Positions 53,153 to 62,004 of a stretch of 64,000 nt of DNA are shown piece by piece. The notes below the pieces were generated by a model, which did no database searches, was not told where the DNA came from, and saw only the letters and a list, made by a program, of their open reading frames with translations. Origin of the DNA: Lunatimonas lonarensis (GTDB lineage Bacteria > Bacteroidota > Bacteroidia > Cytophagales > Cyclobacteriaceae); contig NZ_AQHR01000085.1 in assembly GCF_000390185.1 (NCBI RefSeq), positions 310,001-374,000 of the forward strand, in the 5' to 3' direction. The position numbers were made by a program, and so were the translations under genes. Within the stretch, counting starts at the first letter, position 1; each line of letters begins with the position of its first letter.

Positions 53153-55321
53153 ATGAAAAAACAGGTACTGTTACTTTATCTGCTATCCCTTCCCTTCTTC
53201 CTCCTGGCGCAAAATGAAAAGCAACGCTGGAAGCAACACGCCAGGCAAACCGAAATCATCCGCGATCAATGGGGCATCCCGCATGTAATGGGAAAGACAG
53301 ATGCGGATGCCGTATTTGGGATGATCTATGCCCAGTGCGAGGACGATTTTAACCGCGTAGAGATGAATTATATCACGGCAATGGGCCGGACAGCCGAGGT
53401 GATGGGCAAGGACCAGATCTTTGCCGATCTGCGCATGAAGTTTTATATCGATCCCGATACCCTAAAGCGTGAATTTGACGAAAGCGAGGCCTGGCTAAAA
53501 ACCCTCATGGTCGCCTGGGCAGATGGCATCAACTGCTTTCTATCCGAAAACCCAATGATAAAACCCAAGCTGCTTACCCGTTTTGAGCCCTGGATGGCCC
53601 TGGCATTCAGTGAAGGCAGTATAGGCGGGGATATTGAGAGTATTTCCCCGGCGGGTTTGCGGGCCTTTTATGGAAACGAATTTCAGGCCTATACCCCCCC
53701 AGCGCCTGAATTAATGGAAAATCCAAGTGGGTCAAACGGTTTCGCCATTAGCCCTGACCTCACCGTAAATGGCAACGCCCTCCTGTACATCAATCCACAT
53801 ACCTCTTTTTATTTTCGTCCCGAAGTCCATATGCAAAGTGAAGAGGGACTCAATGCCTACGGTGCGGTAACCTGGGGACAATTTTTCATTTACCAGGGAT
53901 TCAATGCCCACAACGGTTGGATGCACACCTCCTCCCGGGCGGATGTGATCGATCACTTTGCACTGACGGTTCGTCAACACGAAGGCCGGCATGAATACCT
54001 TCACGGTGATTCATGGCTACCTCTGCGGGAAAAAACGATCCGGCTTGCCTACAACGAAGACGGCATGCGGGGCGAAGAAACCGTAACCGCATTCTATAGT
54101 CACCACGGTCCGGTGATCCGGGCGGAAGGCGAAAAATGGATTGCCATACAGCTGATGGTAGCCCGTGAAAAAGCACTGACCCAATCCTATTTGCGGACAA
54201 AAACAACGAATCACACCGAATTCCGGGAAATTATGCAGCTTCGCACGAATTCCTCCAATAATACGGTTTATGCAGACCGGGATGGTACCATTGCCTACTA
54301 CCACGGGAATTTTATACCCATCCGAAACCCCTCCTTTGATTGGTCCGGTGTAGTGGATGGAAGCAATCCCGAAACTGACTGGAAAGGACTCCACCCCATC
54401 GAAGACTTGGTATATATCGCCAATCCAGCCACTGGGTGGTTACAAAACTGCAACTCAACCCCCTTCACCGCAGCCGGCTCCGAAAGCCCAATCCGTGGCA
54501 ACTACCCCACTTATATGGCACCAGACGCCGAAAACGCCCGCGGCCTGAATGCCGTTCGCCTGCTCGAAAAACAGCGCGGGTTTACCCTGCAAAACCTGAT
54601 CGCGTTGGGACACGATTCTTATTTGATCGCGTTTGATCCGCTGATTCCAGCACTTGTACAGGCATTCAACCGACTTCCCCCTTCTGACTCCAGAAAGCAG
54701 TCCCTAGCAGAACCTGTACGCACACTGATGGATTGGGACCGTCGATTCGGATTGAAGTCCGTAGGAACCTCGGTTGCCCATTATTGGGGGACTTCGCTTT
54801 TGGCCAAAACACGCCAAATGGATCGCCCGGCAGAAGTGTACCTGTTTGATTTTCTTGCGCACTTTACGTCGGATGAGGTGAAGTTGGCTGCGTTGGAAGA
54901 GGCGATAAAACTCCTTACGGCCAATTTCGGAACGTGGGAGACCCCCTGGGGAGAAATCAACCGGTTTCAACGAATTACCGGTGACATCGTCCATCCCTTC
55001 GACGACGACGCCCCAAGCATTCCGGTACCCTTCGCTCCTGCCACCTGGGGATCATTGGCGTCCTACGTAGGCCGTAGCCCCATCCCAACGAAAAAGATCT
55101 ACGGCACTGTAGGCAACAGTTTCGTTGCTGCGGTGGAATTTGGCGAAAAGGTTCGGGCAAAAAGCCTGCTGGCAGGAGGACAGAGTGGGAATCCCGCTTC
55201 CCCCCATTTTTATGACCAAGCGGGTATGTATGCAGCGGGAGAGTTTAAGGACGTAAATTACTACCTCGAAGACATTCTCAAACACGCTACAAAAAACTAC
55301 AGACCCGGATCAGGGAAGTAA
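53153..55321 (+). CDS. penicillin acylase family (Ntn-hydrolase) protein
   Basis: 722 residues. Signal MKKQVLLLYLLSLPFFLLAQ. The alpha chain starts TEIIRDQWGIPHVMGKTDADAVFG, and the autoproteolytic junction is expected before Ser194 in PSGSNGFAISP, the N-terminal nucleophile of the beta chain. NSSNNTVYADRDGTIAYYH and ALGHDSYLIAFDPLIPAL are further family landmarks. Members hydrolyse amide bonds of acylated amino compounds (penicillins, homoserine lactones, lipopeptides). Substrate unknown. It follows the S15 hydrolase, another acyl-group enzyme, with its own short promoter space. Confidence 0.9.
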   Translation: MKKQVLLLYLLSLPFFLLAQNEKQRWKQHARQTEIIRDQWGIPHVMGKTDADAVFGMIYAQCEDDFNRVEMNYITAMGRTAEVMGKDQIFADLRMKFYIDPDTLKREFDESEAWLKTLMVAWADGINCFLSENPMIKPKLLTRFEPWMALAFSEGSIGGDIESISPAGLRAFYGNEFQAYTPPAPELMENPSGSNGFAISPDLTVNGNALLYINPHTSFYFRPEVHMQSEEGLNAYGAVTWGQFFIYQGFNAHNGWMHTSSRADVIDHFALTVRQHEGRHEYLHGDSWLPLREKTIRLAYNEDGMRGEETVTAFYSHHGPVIRAEGEKWIAIQLMVAREKALTQSYLRTKTTNHTEFREIMQLRTNSSNNTVYADRDGTIAYYHGNFIPIRNPSFDWSGVVDGSNPETDWKGLHPIEDLVYIANPATGWLQNCNSTPFTAAGSESPIRGNYPTYMAPDAENARGLNAVRLLEKQRGFTLQNLIALGHDSYLIAFDPLIPALVQAFNRLPPSDSRKQSLAEPVRTLMDWDRRFGLKSVGTSVAHYWGTSLLAKTRQMDRPAEVYLFDFLAHFTSDEVKLAALEEAIKLLTANFGTWETPWGEINRFQRITGDIVHPFDDDAPSIPVPFAPATWGSLASYVGRSPIPTKKIYGTVGNSFVAAVEFGEKVRAKSLLAGGQSGNPASPHFYDQAGMYAAGEFKDVNYYLEDILKHATKNYRPGSGK

Positions 55322-55570
55322 TCGATCAACGGGATTTATACTGGTCAAGGAATTGCCGTCTCTTCTACCCAATCACCTGCTATAAAGTGGGCTGATAAGG
55401 TTTGTATTCCCTACCCTAGGCAATGCGCTCTCGGTATAGTATTCGGCTATTTTTGTTAAATAAAGCTAAAAAATGTGAAAAAAACCATCCTAGCTGGAAT
55501 TTTATATCCTGAGATTTGGTAGCTTTCGTTTTCTGTTAAAGCCAATTTCCAACTAACCTATCTAGACAGA

Positions 55571-55668
55571 TGAAATCGAGCATGACGTAGCCATCACACA
55601 CTGGGATGACTATCTGCCATGCGAGATTCCATCTGACCATTAAAAAACAATTATAGACAGATGAAACA
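55571..55668 (+). repeat. dispersed palindromic repeat, copy 2, abutting a DUF4221 start
   Basis: Core from TGAAATCGAGCATGACG to GCCATGCGAGATTCCATC with the two halves forming an imperfect hairpin around CACACTGGG. The 13 bases AGACAGATGAAA with a leading T occur at both ends (55563-55575 and 55655-55667), and the second occurrence includes the ATG of the following gene. In 55322-55660 (339 bases) I see nothing else except ordinary AT-rich spacer. Confidence 0.75.
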
Positions 55669-56797
55669 CTATTCAATGTTGATCGCTTTATGGATTTTTT
55701 GGAGTTGCTCCAAGGACGAAGCAGGCCGCCAAGATATCGAGGGGTTTCTTTTGTTCCAAGACACCGTGCTTATCGACCCAAAAGGAGACATCATCAACCT
55801 GAAGTACGGACTGTCCAGCCCGGAGCTATCGAAGGATGGCAGGTTCCTTTTTCACTATCCGGACGGAGAACACAGGTTCAACAAGATCAACCTGGAACGT
55901 TTGGAACTGGAGGAGACCCTTCTGTTTGAAAAGGAGGGGCCAAACGGGATGGGTGGATACATTGGCGGCTTTTCGATTACCCAAGACGAACATATCCTTA
56001 TCTGGTCCTACGGACTTCACGCCGTTTTCAGTCAAAAGGGAACAAAACTGAGGGACTTGGGGCTTTCCAGTATTGCGGATGAATTTAAAGGCTACGAGTC
56101 TTTCCCAATCCGCCTATTGGAGCACCCAAACGACCCAACAATCCTCTTTGGTCTTATGATAACCTGGCAGGATTATACCTATACGTTATTAAAATTTGAT
56201 CTCAAACAAAAGAGCGTGGAACGAATACCCCTTCCGGAAACCGAAAGGTTGAAAAGCTACCACATGAAAATTGAACACGAAGGCAGACCCGCCGGAGGTT
56301 TTGGTGCTACGCCCATGGCAACAACCATCCAAAACGACAAACTTATCATTTCTTTGCTAACCTTCAATGAAGTCTATGTGTATGATGTGCTGGTTGATTC
56401 TTTGTACGTCAAATCATGGGATAGCCAGCTGACAGGCAACCAAAATGAATACAAACTGCCAAAAACCGTTCAATTGCTACAAGTAGAAGAGCATAGGAAA
56501 AAGTTTTTTGAGTCGATCGTTTTTTTGGATCCCATGTGGGACCCCGTTTCAAAACGTTACATCCGGCTGTCCTACAAAAGCCTATTTGCAGTAGAGCCAA
56601 ACGAGGATGGGGAATACGAGGAAATCGGTGCCGACGTTTTTTTGACCGTGTTGGACGCCAATCTAGATATACTCAAGGAAACCCAGCTCCCGCGGCTTTC
56701 CAAAAACCCTCGAAACCATTTTTTTACCGACAACCGGATTTGGCTATTTGAAAACATGGATGATGAACTGGGATTCATTCGTATCACGGTAGATTGA
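55661..56797 (+). CDS. DUF4221 family lipoprotein (second copy)
   Basis: 378 residues. Short signal with lipobox IFWSCSKD (Cys about 16). FEKEGPNGMGGYIGGFS and LDPMWDPVSKRYIRLSYKS match the pattern of the DUF4221 protein at 14806-15996, and the C-terminal EIGADVFLTVLDANLDIL likewise. The family is of unknown function. The start codon lies within the tail of the dispersed repeat, so promoter and leader may have been changed by that element. Confidence 0.75.
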   Translation: MKHYSMLIALWIFWSCSKDEAGRQDIEGFLLFQDTVLIDPKGDIINLKYGLSSPELSKDGRFLFHYPDGEHRFNKINLERLELEETLLFEKEGPNGMGGYIGGFSITQDEHILIWSYGLHAVFSQKGTKLRDLGLSSIADEFKGYESFPIRLLEHPNDPTILFGLMITWQDYTYTLLKFDLKQKSVERIPLPETERLKSYHMKIEHEGRPAGGFGATPMATTIQNDKLIISLLTFNEVYVYDVLVDSLYVKSWDSQLTGNQNEYKLPKTVQLLQVEEHRKKFFESIVFLDPMWDPVSKRYIRLSYKSLFAVEPNEDGEYEEIGADVFLTVLDANLDILKETQLPRLSKNPRNHFFTDNRIWLFENMDDELGFIRITVD

Positions 56798-56947
56798 TCG
56801 AAAGATTGGGATTACCGGGATTAGCCGCTAGTTTAGTGTTGTCTCCCAATGATCCCGCTAAAACCTTCGTACCCCTTTGCCATTAAGCTGAATAGTAATC
56901 CTAGCGCATTCTGACTATAACGATCCGTTTGAAAACCAATTCCTCCT

Positions 56948-58858
56948 TCACCAGGTGCCTTTTAGGTAGGCCAATCGCCTGCTTACCTCCTCATTGGTGG
57001 CAACCGGCCTTACCTGCGAGGCATCGAGCGTTTTGCCAAAGGAAGTATGGTCCCGAAAATACACCAGTGAGTTTAGTGCAATCAGTACCTCTACCGGATC
57101 CCTGGTACCATTAATCAACTCGATCAACCCATCGTTGGGATCTACCCCCGCTGCTATGCCCATGAACTCAATGGCTCTCAGGGCCACCATAGCATTTTCA
57201 TCCACCCTTAGCTTGCGGATAGTGGGAGCTAAGGGGGCAGCCTGTACGCCAAATCCCGACGCCACCGTGATGGCCCAATATTTCTCCAAACTGGTACCTG
57301 CTTCCAAAAACCGCAGCAACGGACCCTTCGCATCTGCGAATGGCTGTGTTCCCAGATCATTGATTTCCAATAGTTTCACCAATTGACGCTGGTACTCGTT
57401 GCCATAGGATACCGGATCTTTCAAGGCCTCGGCCACCAGTAGGTTTTCGGGCAGAAATCCCAAATCATGTTTTTCCAGCAAAAGGTCGCTTAACCGCTTG
57501 CGCAGTTGGCGCAGCAGGGGTTGAAATTCTGTCACACCGGCCAGGTTTCGGATTTCAAACGGATCCTCCTCTAGGTCGAACAGCATTTCTACCGGCTTTG
57601 GCAAAAAGAACCTGTTCTGAAGTGAGTCCAACCGATCACCTCCATGCAGATCTCTCCATTCCGAAAACGCCAGCATCTTGTACCGGTAGTTATTGTGCAG
57701 TGCATCGGGATAAAAGGGCTGATAGCTTCTGATATATTTGTATCGTCCCTTACGAAGTGACCGCACCAGGTCGTATTTCTCGTCAAATCGGTCCGCATAC
57801 CCAATGGCTTCATCCCTTGCTGCCACTTCTAAGCTTTTTATTCCCTTCCCCAAAAAAGCCCTCCCATCCATTTGCGATGGCACCGCAATACCTGCCAATG
57901 CGAGCGCGGTTGGCGCAAAATCGATAAAACTTACAAATCCCTCTTGTATCCCGCCCAGTTCCGTATCCACCAAATGCTCGAAATTCTTCGGAATTCTCAC
58001 CACCAGAGGGACATGAAGACCCGTTTCGTATAGGTAGCCTTTGCTGCCAGGGAGCACGCCTCCGTGATCGCCAAAATAGAATACAAAGGTATTCTCCAAT
58101 TGGCCGTCGGCTTCGAGCTTGCCAAGAACCTCTCCCACCCAACGGTCTATCTCCCGTATTTTATCCCTATGGTAGGCAGTTGTAAACCTAAAAATCGGCG
58201 TATCGGGGTAAAAAGGTGCCAGTTTTATAGATTCGGGCAAATCCACGGGCTGGTAAGACCCCATCAGGTCTCTGCCAAAATGCAGCCGGCTTTCGTGCGA
58301 TTCCATAAATGTTTCTTGATGAAAGAAGGGTTGATCAACCACGGGTCTACCCCGCCAGCTAGCTTGATTGGAGGAATCATCCCATACGTCGGGTCCTTCC
58401 TCCGCATTGTAATCCTTTTTGGCGTTATTGGTGGTATAATAGCCCGCCTTTCGTAAATAGGCCGGAAACATCTCCAAGCCCTCCGGCATGGGAGCCAACT
58501 TTATTTTCCGATGCAGGTGCATGCCGGTTCTCGTCGCCAGCGTCCCGGTGATCAAGGTGCTTCGGGCTACCGAACAAACAGGCGCATTGGAAAATGCATG
58601 GCTATAGGTAACCCCTTGCTTGGCCATGCCCCGAATCGCCGGTACTTCCACGCCGGACGGATCAAACAGATCCATAAAATGCTTGGAGTTGTCTTCTGAG
58701 ATCAAAAAAACGATATTGGGAGCAGACGGAATTGCAGCCCGGGTTGGGATATAGGTCGGCTGATTGGTTCGATCGAAACGGGTCTCCACAGATCGGTCAA
58801 GGGCAACGGAAAAAACCAGCAAAAGGGCTATACATAGACTGGTTGGAGTTGAATACAT
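56948..58858 (-). CDS. sulfatase (arylsulfatase family) with a CSVAR active-site motif
   Basis: 636 residues from the ATG at 58858, which starts the signal (MYSTPTSLCIALLLVFSVAL); an upstream start at 58903 is less suitable. NIVFLISEDNSKHF gives the calcium-binding acids, and APVCSVARSTLITG is the formylglycine motif, with Cys and Arg kept but Val in the usual Pro/Ala position. FYFGDHGGVLPGSKG is the second metal site. C-terminal 150 residues are helical (RVDENAMVALRAIEFMG), like HEAT repeats. Exported; substrate unknown. It needs an anaerobic or aerobic sulfatase-maturating enzyme, not seen in the window. Confidence 0.88.
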   Translation of the reverse strand: MYSTPTSLCIALLLVFSVALDRSVETRFDRTNQPTYIPTRAAIPSAPNIVFLISEDNSKHFMDLFDPSGVEVPAIRGMAKQGVTYSHAFSNAPVCSVARSTLITGTLATRTGMHLHRKIKLAPMPEGLEMFPAYLRKAGYYTTNNAKKDYNAEEGPDVWDDSSNQASWRGRPVVDQPFFHQETFMESHESRLHFGRDLMGSYQPVDLPESIKLAPFYPDTPIFRFTTAYHRDKIREIDRWVGEVLGKLEADGQLENTFVFYFGDHGGVLPGSKGYLYETGLHVPLVVRIPKNFEHLVDTELGGIQEGFVSFIDFAPTALALAGIAVPSQMDGRAFLGKGIKSLEVAARDEAIGYADRFDEKYDLVRSLRKGRYKYIRSYQPFYPDALHNNYRYKMLAFSEWRDLHGGDRLDSLQNRFFLPKPVEMLFDLEEDPFEIRNLAGVTEFQPLLRQLRKRLSDLLLEKHDLGFLPENLLVAEALKDPVSYGNEYQRQLVKLLEINDLGTQPFADAKGPLLRFLEAGTSLEKYWAITVASGFGVQAAPLAPTIRKLRVDENAMVALRAIEFMGIAAGVDPNDGLIELINGTRDPVEVLIALNSLVYFRDHTSFGKTLDASQVRPVATNEEVSRRLAYLKGTW

Positions 58859-59035
58859 CGGTGGAAGTTGGGTTTTATGGAACGTTTGATGGACAGGAAG
58901 CACATCTGAAACTCCAAACTACCGGTTTTAGTGGAAAATACCGAGTCATCTACCGAAAAAATGGAATTAAATCCCCTATCTTCTCAACAAAGTGTCTTTT
59001 CAGTTTGACATGGAAAAAACCAAAATCCTCCTCTT

Positions 59036-59437
59036 ATGAAACCGAACTTGATGTGGACATTACTATTGGGTGCATTTTTCTCCTGTACACAGCAAGAAGA
59101 CCTTTCCGGGCCCTTACCCGTTGAATCCCGGGTACAGGCGGAGCGTGTTGATCAGGGGTTTACCTTACAGCAGGTCTCGAGTGTTCCGGCCAACACCTTT
59201 GGGTACCGGCTTTTGCCCGGCGGAAAAATGGTCAATCGCACATTTAGCGGATGGTGCGCCACTCCACCGATCGTGACCCAGGATTATGAGGGAACTTGGC
59301 GGCTGGACGGCGATATCCTAACCTGGGAATCTCCTTTTTGGGGTGGCATCGAAACCCAGGAATGGAGGATTTCGCCATCGGCCCAAAACACTATTCGAGT
59401 CGAGGTTATCCGCAGGGATTTTACGTATTCACAGTAA
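59036..59437 (+). CDS. small lipoprotein of unknown function
   Basis: 133 residues. MKPNLMWTLLLGAFFSCTQQ carries a lipobox Cys at about 17. The body is rich in Trp and beta strands (YEGTWRLDGDILTWESP and TQEWRISPS), suggesting a lipocalin-like or small barrel fold. No family recognised. It is divergent from the sulfatase. Confidence 0.65.
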   Translation: MKPNLMWTLLLGAFFSCTQQEDLSGPLPVESRVQAERVDQGFTLQQVSSVPANTFGYRLLPGGKMVNRTFSGWCATPPIVTQDYEGTWRLDGDILTWESPFWGGIETQEWRISPSAQNTIRVEVIRRDFTYSQ

Positions 59438-59550
59438 ATCTATGTATCCTTAGGTTCTTATTACTTGACAAAGCGAAAATCCACCCTAGGATGCGATAAG
59501 GTTTCCAATAACCGCGCAGGTACTTTTATTACTTGAAACCAGGTAGGCGA

Positions 59551-59584
59551 GATCGGGTTTTGTAGGAACAATGGCAACCCGATC
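59551..59584. repeat. perfect 9-bp inverted repeat upstream of the Tat-exported propeller gene
   Basis: GATCGGGTT and AACCCGATC are inverted with a 16-base loop. It lies 114 bases after the small lipoprotein gene and 90 bases before the next start. Terminator of the former or operator of the latter cannot be told apart. Confidence 0.5.
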
Positions 59585-59673
59585 AATGGATAGTTGTACC
59601 CAACGGTACACCATTAGGCAATTTTCTCAATAAATCTGTTATTTTTAGGGATAAATAAGCTTTCCCTATTGAC

Positions 59674-60936
59674 ATGCATAGAAGACGTTTTATCCGCAAC
59701 AGCATCGGAATGGGCATGGGTTTGGCCTTCACCCCAACTTGGGTGCAGGGTCAGGGCTTGCCAGCACCCACACGTATCACCGATATGGCGGCTGCCTGTT
59801 GGTTTGGCTATTACGACAAATTTCAGGTAGACCCCACCGGGCGGTACGCCTTAGGCTGCAGGGTTGGTTTTGAAGGCAGGTCACCCAGTCCATCCGATGA
59901 ACTGGAAATAGGAATCATTGACCTGGAAGACAAAAATACATGGCGGAAGCTGGGGAACTCGAAAGCGTGGGGTTGGCAGCAATCCTGCATGCTGCAATGG
60001 ATACCGGGCTCCGCTACCGAGGTTATTTGGAATGACCGAGAGGGCGAAAACCATGTAAGCCGTATCGCCAATATCGTGACAGGCGGGCAAAGGGTACTAC
60101 CCATGCCCGTCTATGCACTGGCACCCAACGGAAAGTTTGCGATCGGTACCGCCTTCAACAGAATCCAAAACCTGCGCCCGGGCTATGGCTATGTAGGGCT
60201 ACCAGACCCCTATCAGTCCACCAAGGCCCCCCGAGAAATCGGACTTACGAAAATTGACCTGCAATCAGGACACCACGAACTGCTGATCAGCATTGCCGAG
60301 ATGGCGCAGCTACCCCATTTGGGTGAAGACGTCTCCAACAACTGGCATTGGTTCAACCACCTATTGGTCAGCCCTGACAGCAAACGCTTGCTGTTTCTCC
60401 ACCGGTGGCGACCGGAACTCCTCGAACCACAGGTAATGGCACGGACCGGCTTTGTAACCCGGATGATAACCCTTGATTCGGATGGAAAAAACCTGTTTGT
60501 TGCCGATCCCTCGGGCTACAGTTCCCATTTTGTATGGAAAGACCCCAAGCATATTTTTGCGTGGACCAAACCCATTGGGCGGGACGCCGGATTTTGGCTG
60601 TTGGAAGACCAATCAGACAATATGCATCCCGTGGGGGAGGAAACCATGACGAGCAACGGGCATAACACCTATGTTCCCAATACGAACGATGAATGGGTAC
60701 TAAACGACACCTACCCCAACAAGGACCGGGACATAACCCTGTACCTCTACCACATCCCCACAAAACGGCAGGTTATTCTGGGGAAATTCCATTCACCGGA
60801 GCCCTTCTTTGGGGAGTGGCGGTGCGACCTGCACCCCAGGTGCGATCAGGCAGGTCAGCGGGTATTCTTCGATAGTACCCACGAGGGTACCCGGCAAATG
60901 TACTACTTGGACATCAGGCATTTGGTTGGCACCTGA
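59674..60936 (+). CDS. Tat-exported beta-propeller protein of unknown function
   Basis: 420 residues. The twin-arginine signal MHRRRFIRNSIGMGMG is clear. The body has repeated propeller strands: ACWFGYYDKFQVDPTGRYAL, HLLVSPDSKRLLFLHRWRPE, NDEWVLNDTYPNKDRDITLYLY and CDLHPRCDQAGQRVFFDSTH. It looks like TolB/oligogalacturonate-lyase-like propellers; the conserved His and Asp clusters would fit an enzyme, but I cannot assign an activity. Monocistronic. Confidence 0.7.
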   Translation: MHRRRFIRNSIGMGMGLAFTPTWVQGQGLPAPTRITDMAAACWFGYYDKFQVDPTGRYALGCRVGFEGRSPSPSDELEIGIIDLEDKNTWRKLGNSKAWGWQQSCMLQWIPGSATEVIWNDREGENHVSRIANIVTGGQRVLPMPVYALAPNGKFAIGTAFNRIQNLRPGYGYVGLPDPYQSTKAPREIGLTKIDLQSGHHELLISIAEMAQLPHLGEDVSNNWHWFNHLLVSPDSKRLLFLHRWRPELLEPQVMARTGFVTRMITLDSDGKNLFVADPSGYSSHFVWKDPKHIFAWTKPIGRDAGFWLLEDQSDNMHPVGEETMTSNGHNTYVPNTNDEWVLNDTYPNKDRDITLYLYHIPTKRQVILGKFHSPEPFFGEWRCDLHPRCDQAGQRVFFDSTHEGTRQMYYLDIRHLVGT

Positions 60937-61199
60937 CCGCTTCTGAAGGGCGTCAAATGGCATGCTTGGTGTTCTCCTGATACATTGAGAGGACCGTTTT
61001 TCCTTTGCTCGGATGTCGGTTAGGGATTAGTGGGTATTCCCCCATCCATTTCCCTGGTTGGTATTTTTTTGGTGTTATTCTAATAGCGATTGAGCTGAAT
61101 AAGCCAGTTGTCCTACTATCAAAAAATAAAATAAGGAAGAACCAGATAAAAAAACTTGATGATGTTTTTTAAAATGCACGATGTACAGCTAAAAAAGCC

Positions 61200-61568
61200 A
61201 TGCAACATCCGGTTCGAATTCTATCTCTTTTGTTATTTGTCAGCCTTTATTTGGTCTCTTGTGGTGGGGCCGACGATGATCAAGGGCCCTTGGAAGGAAA
61301 TGGCAACGTCACCTTTTACATCAATAGGCCACTACCTTGCCAGGAAGCGAATATTACATTTAGAGGACCAAGAGGTGAGGTTACAGGGCGTCTTTTTGGC
61401 AATCGCGTATTTACCGGAACACCTGAATGTTCCGTACAACCGTCTCTAAGTTTCATGAACAGGGCCTATGGAGCCTACACCTATCAGGTGGAATGTGACG
61501 ATATGATTTTTGGTCAAAATATTATGTTAAGGGAGCCTTGCATGCTTATCTTGGTGGAAATGCCTTGA
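61200..61568 (+). CDS. small lipoprotein of unknown function
   Basis: 122 residues. MQHPVRILSLLLFVSLYLVS then CGG gives a lipobox Cys at 21. Four further Cys (CQE, ECS, ECDD, EPC) could form two disulfides. GNVTFYINRPLPCQEANITF suggests a small beta-sandwich. An overlapping frame starting at 61156 was judged spurious. The 260 bases upstream hold nothing I recognise; a short TGCC/GGCA hairpin with TTTTT overlaps the stop. Confidence 0.65.
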   Translation: MQHPVRILSLLLFVSLYLVSCGGADDDQGPLEGNGNVTFYINRPLPCQEANITFRGPRGEVTGRLFGNRVFTGTPECSVQPSLSFMNRAYGAYTYQVECDDMIFGQNIMLREPCMLILVEMP

Positions 61569-62004
61569 TGGCAAGTTTTTATAAACTAAGTGGATATTCC
61601 GCTTGCTAGTTCAATTCTTGGGGTCATTTTTCTATGTCAATATCATATTTGGCTAAAAGTCCTAAAATGCCCAGAATAGAAAATTTGGCTTTCCTAATTC
61701 AGTTTTTTTCCGGGTCAATCGAAAAATTGTAGGAAGTCCGAAAATCGGCTCTTTCAAGTATCGTGTGGTCAAACAGGCAGGTCGCATGGCGGATAGTCAT
61801 CCCAGTGTGTGTCGCTTGCGTCATGCTCGATTTCATCCGACAGAAATCACCCAAACTTCTGAATCCCCATAGATACCTTCCCACAAAAAAACCGCTAGGC
61901 TTCTGTTCCGCCGCGGCCAGGCACCACGGAGCAAGCCCGAAAATTCCGCTACGCTGCACTTCGGTTTAGCTTGTATGTTTATGGCTGGTGCTATTCAAGT
62001 TCTA
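61569..62004. other. 436-base non-coding region with dispersed repeat copy 3
   Basis: Holds the inverted copy of the dispersed repeat (61782-61835). From 61836 to 61965 the sequence is open in several frames and G+C-richer than its surroundings, like intergenic mobile repeats of related Bacteroidota; short reading frames there are not credible genes. The first 200 bases are AT-rich spacer. Confidence 0.5.
61782..61835 (-). repeat. dispersed palindromic repeat, copy 3
   Basis: On the minus strand TGAAATCGAGCATGACG, then CACACACTGGGATGACTATC, then GCCATGCGA, as in copy 2 with only a few differences, in the opposite orientation. Its flanks differ from those of the other copies, so the shared core marks the ends of the element. 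Confidence 0.8.

Noticed and set aside
61763-61969. 68-codon frame over repeat copy 3
   Set aside because: Its sequence is repeat-derived and rich in residues typical of translated intergenic elements; not a gene.
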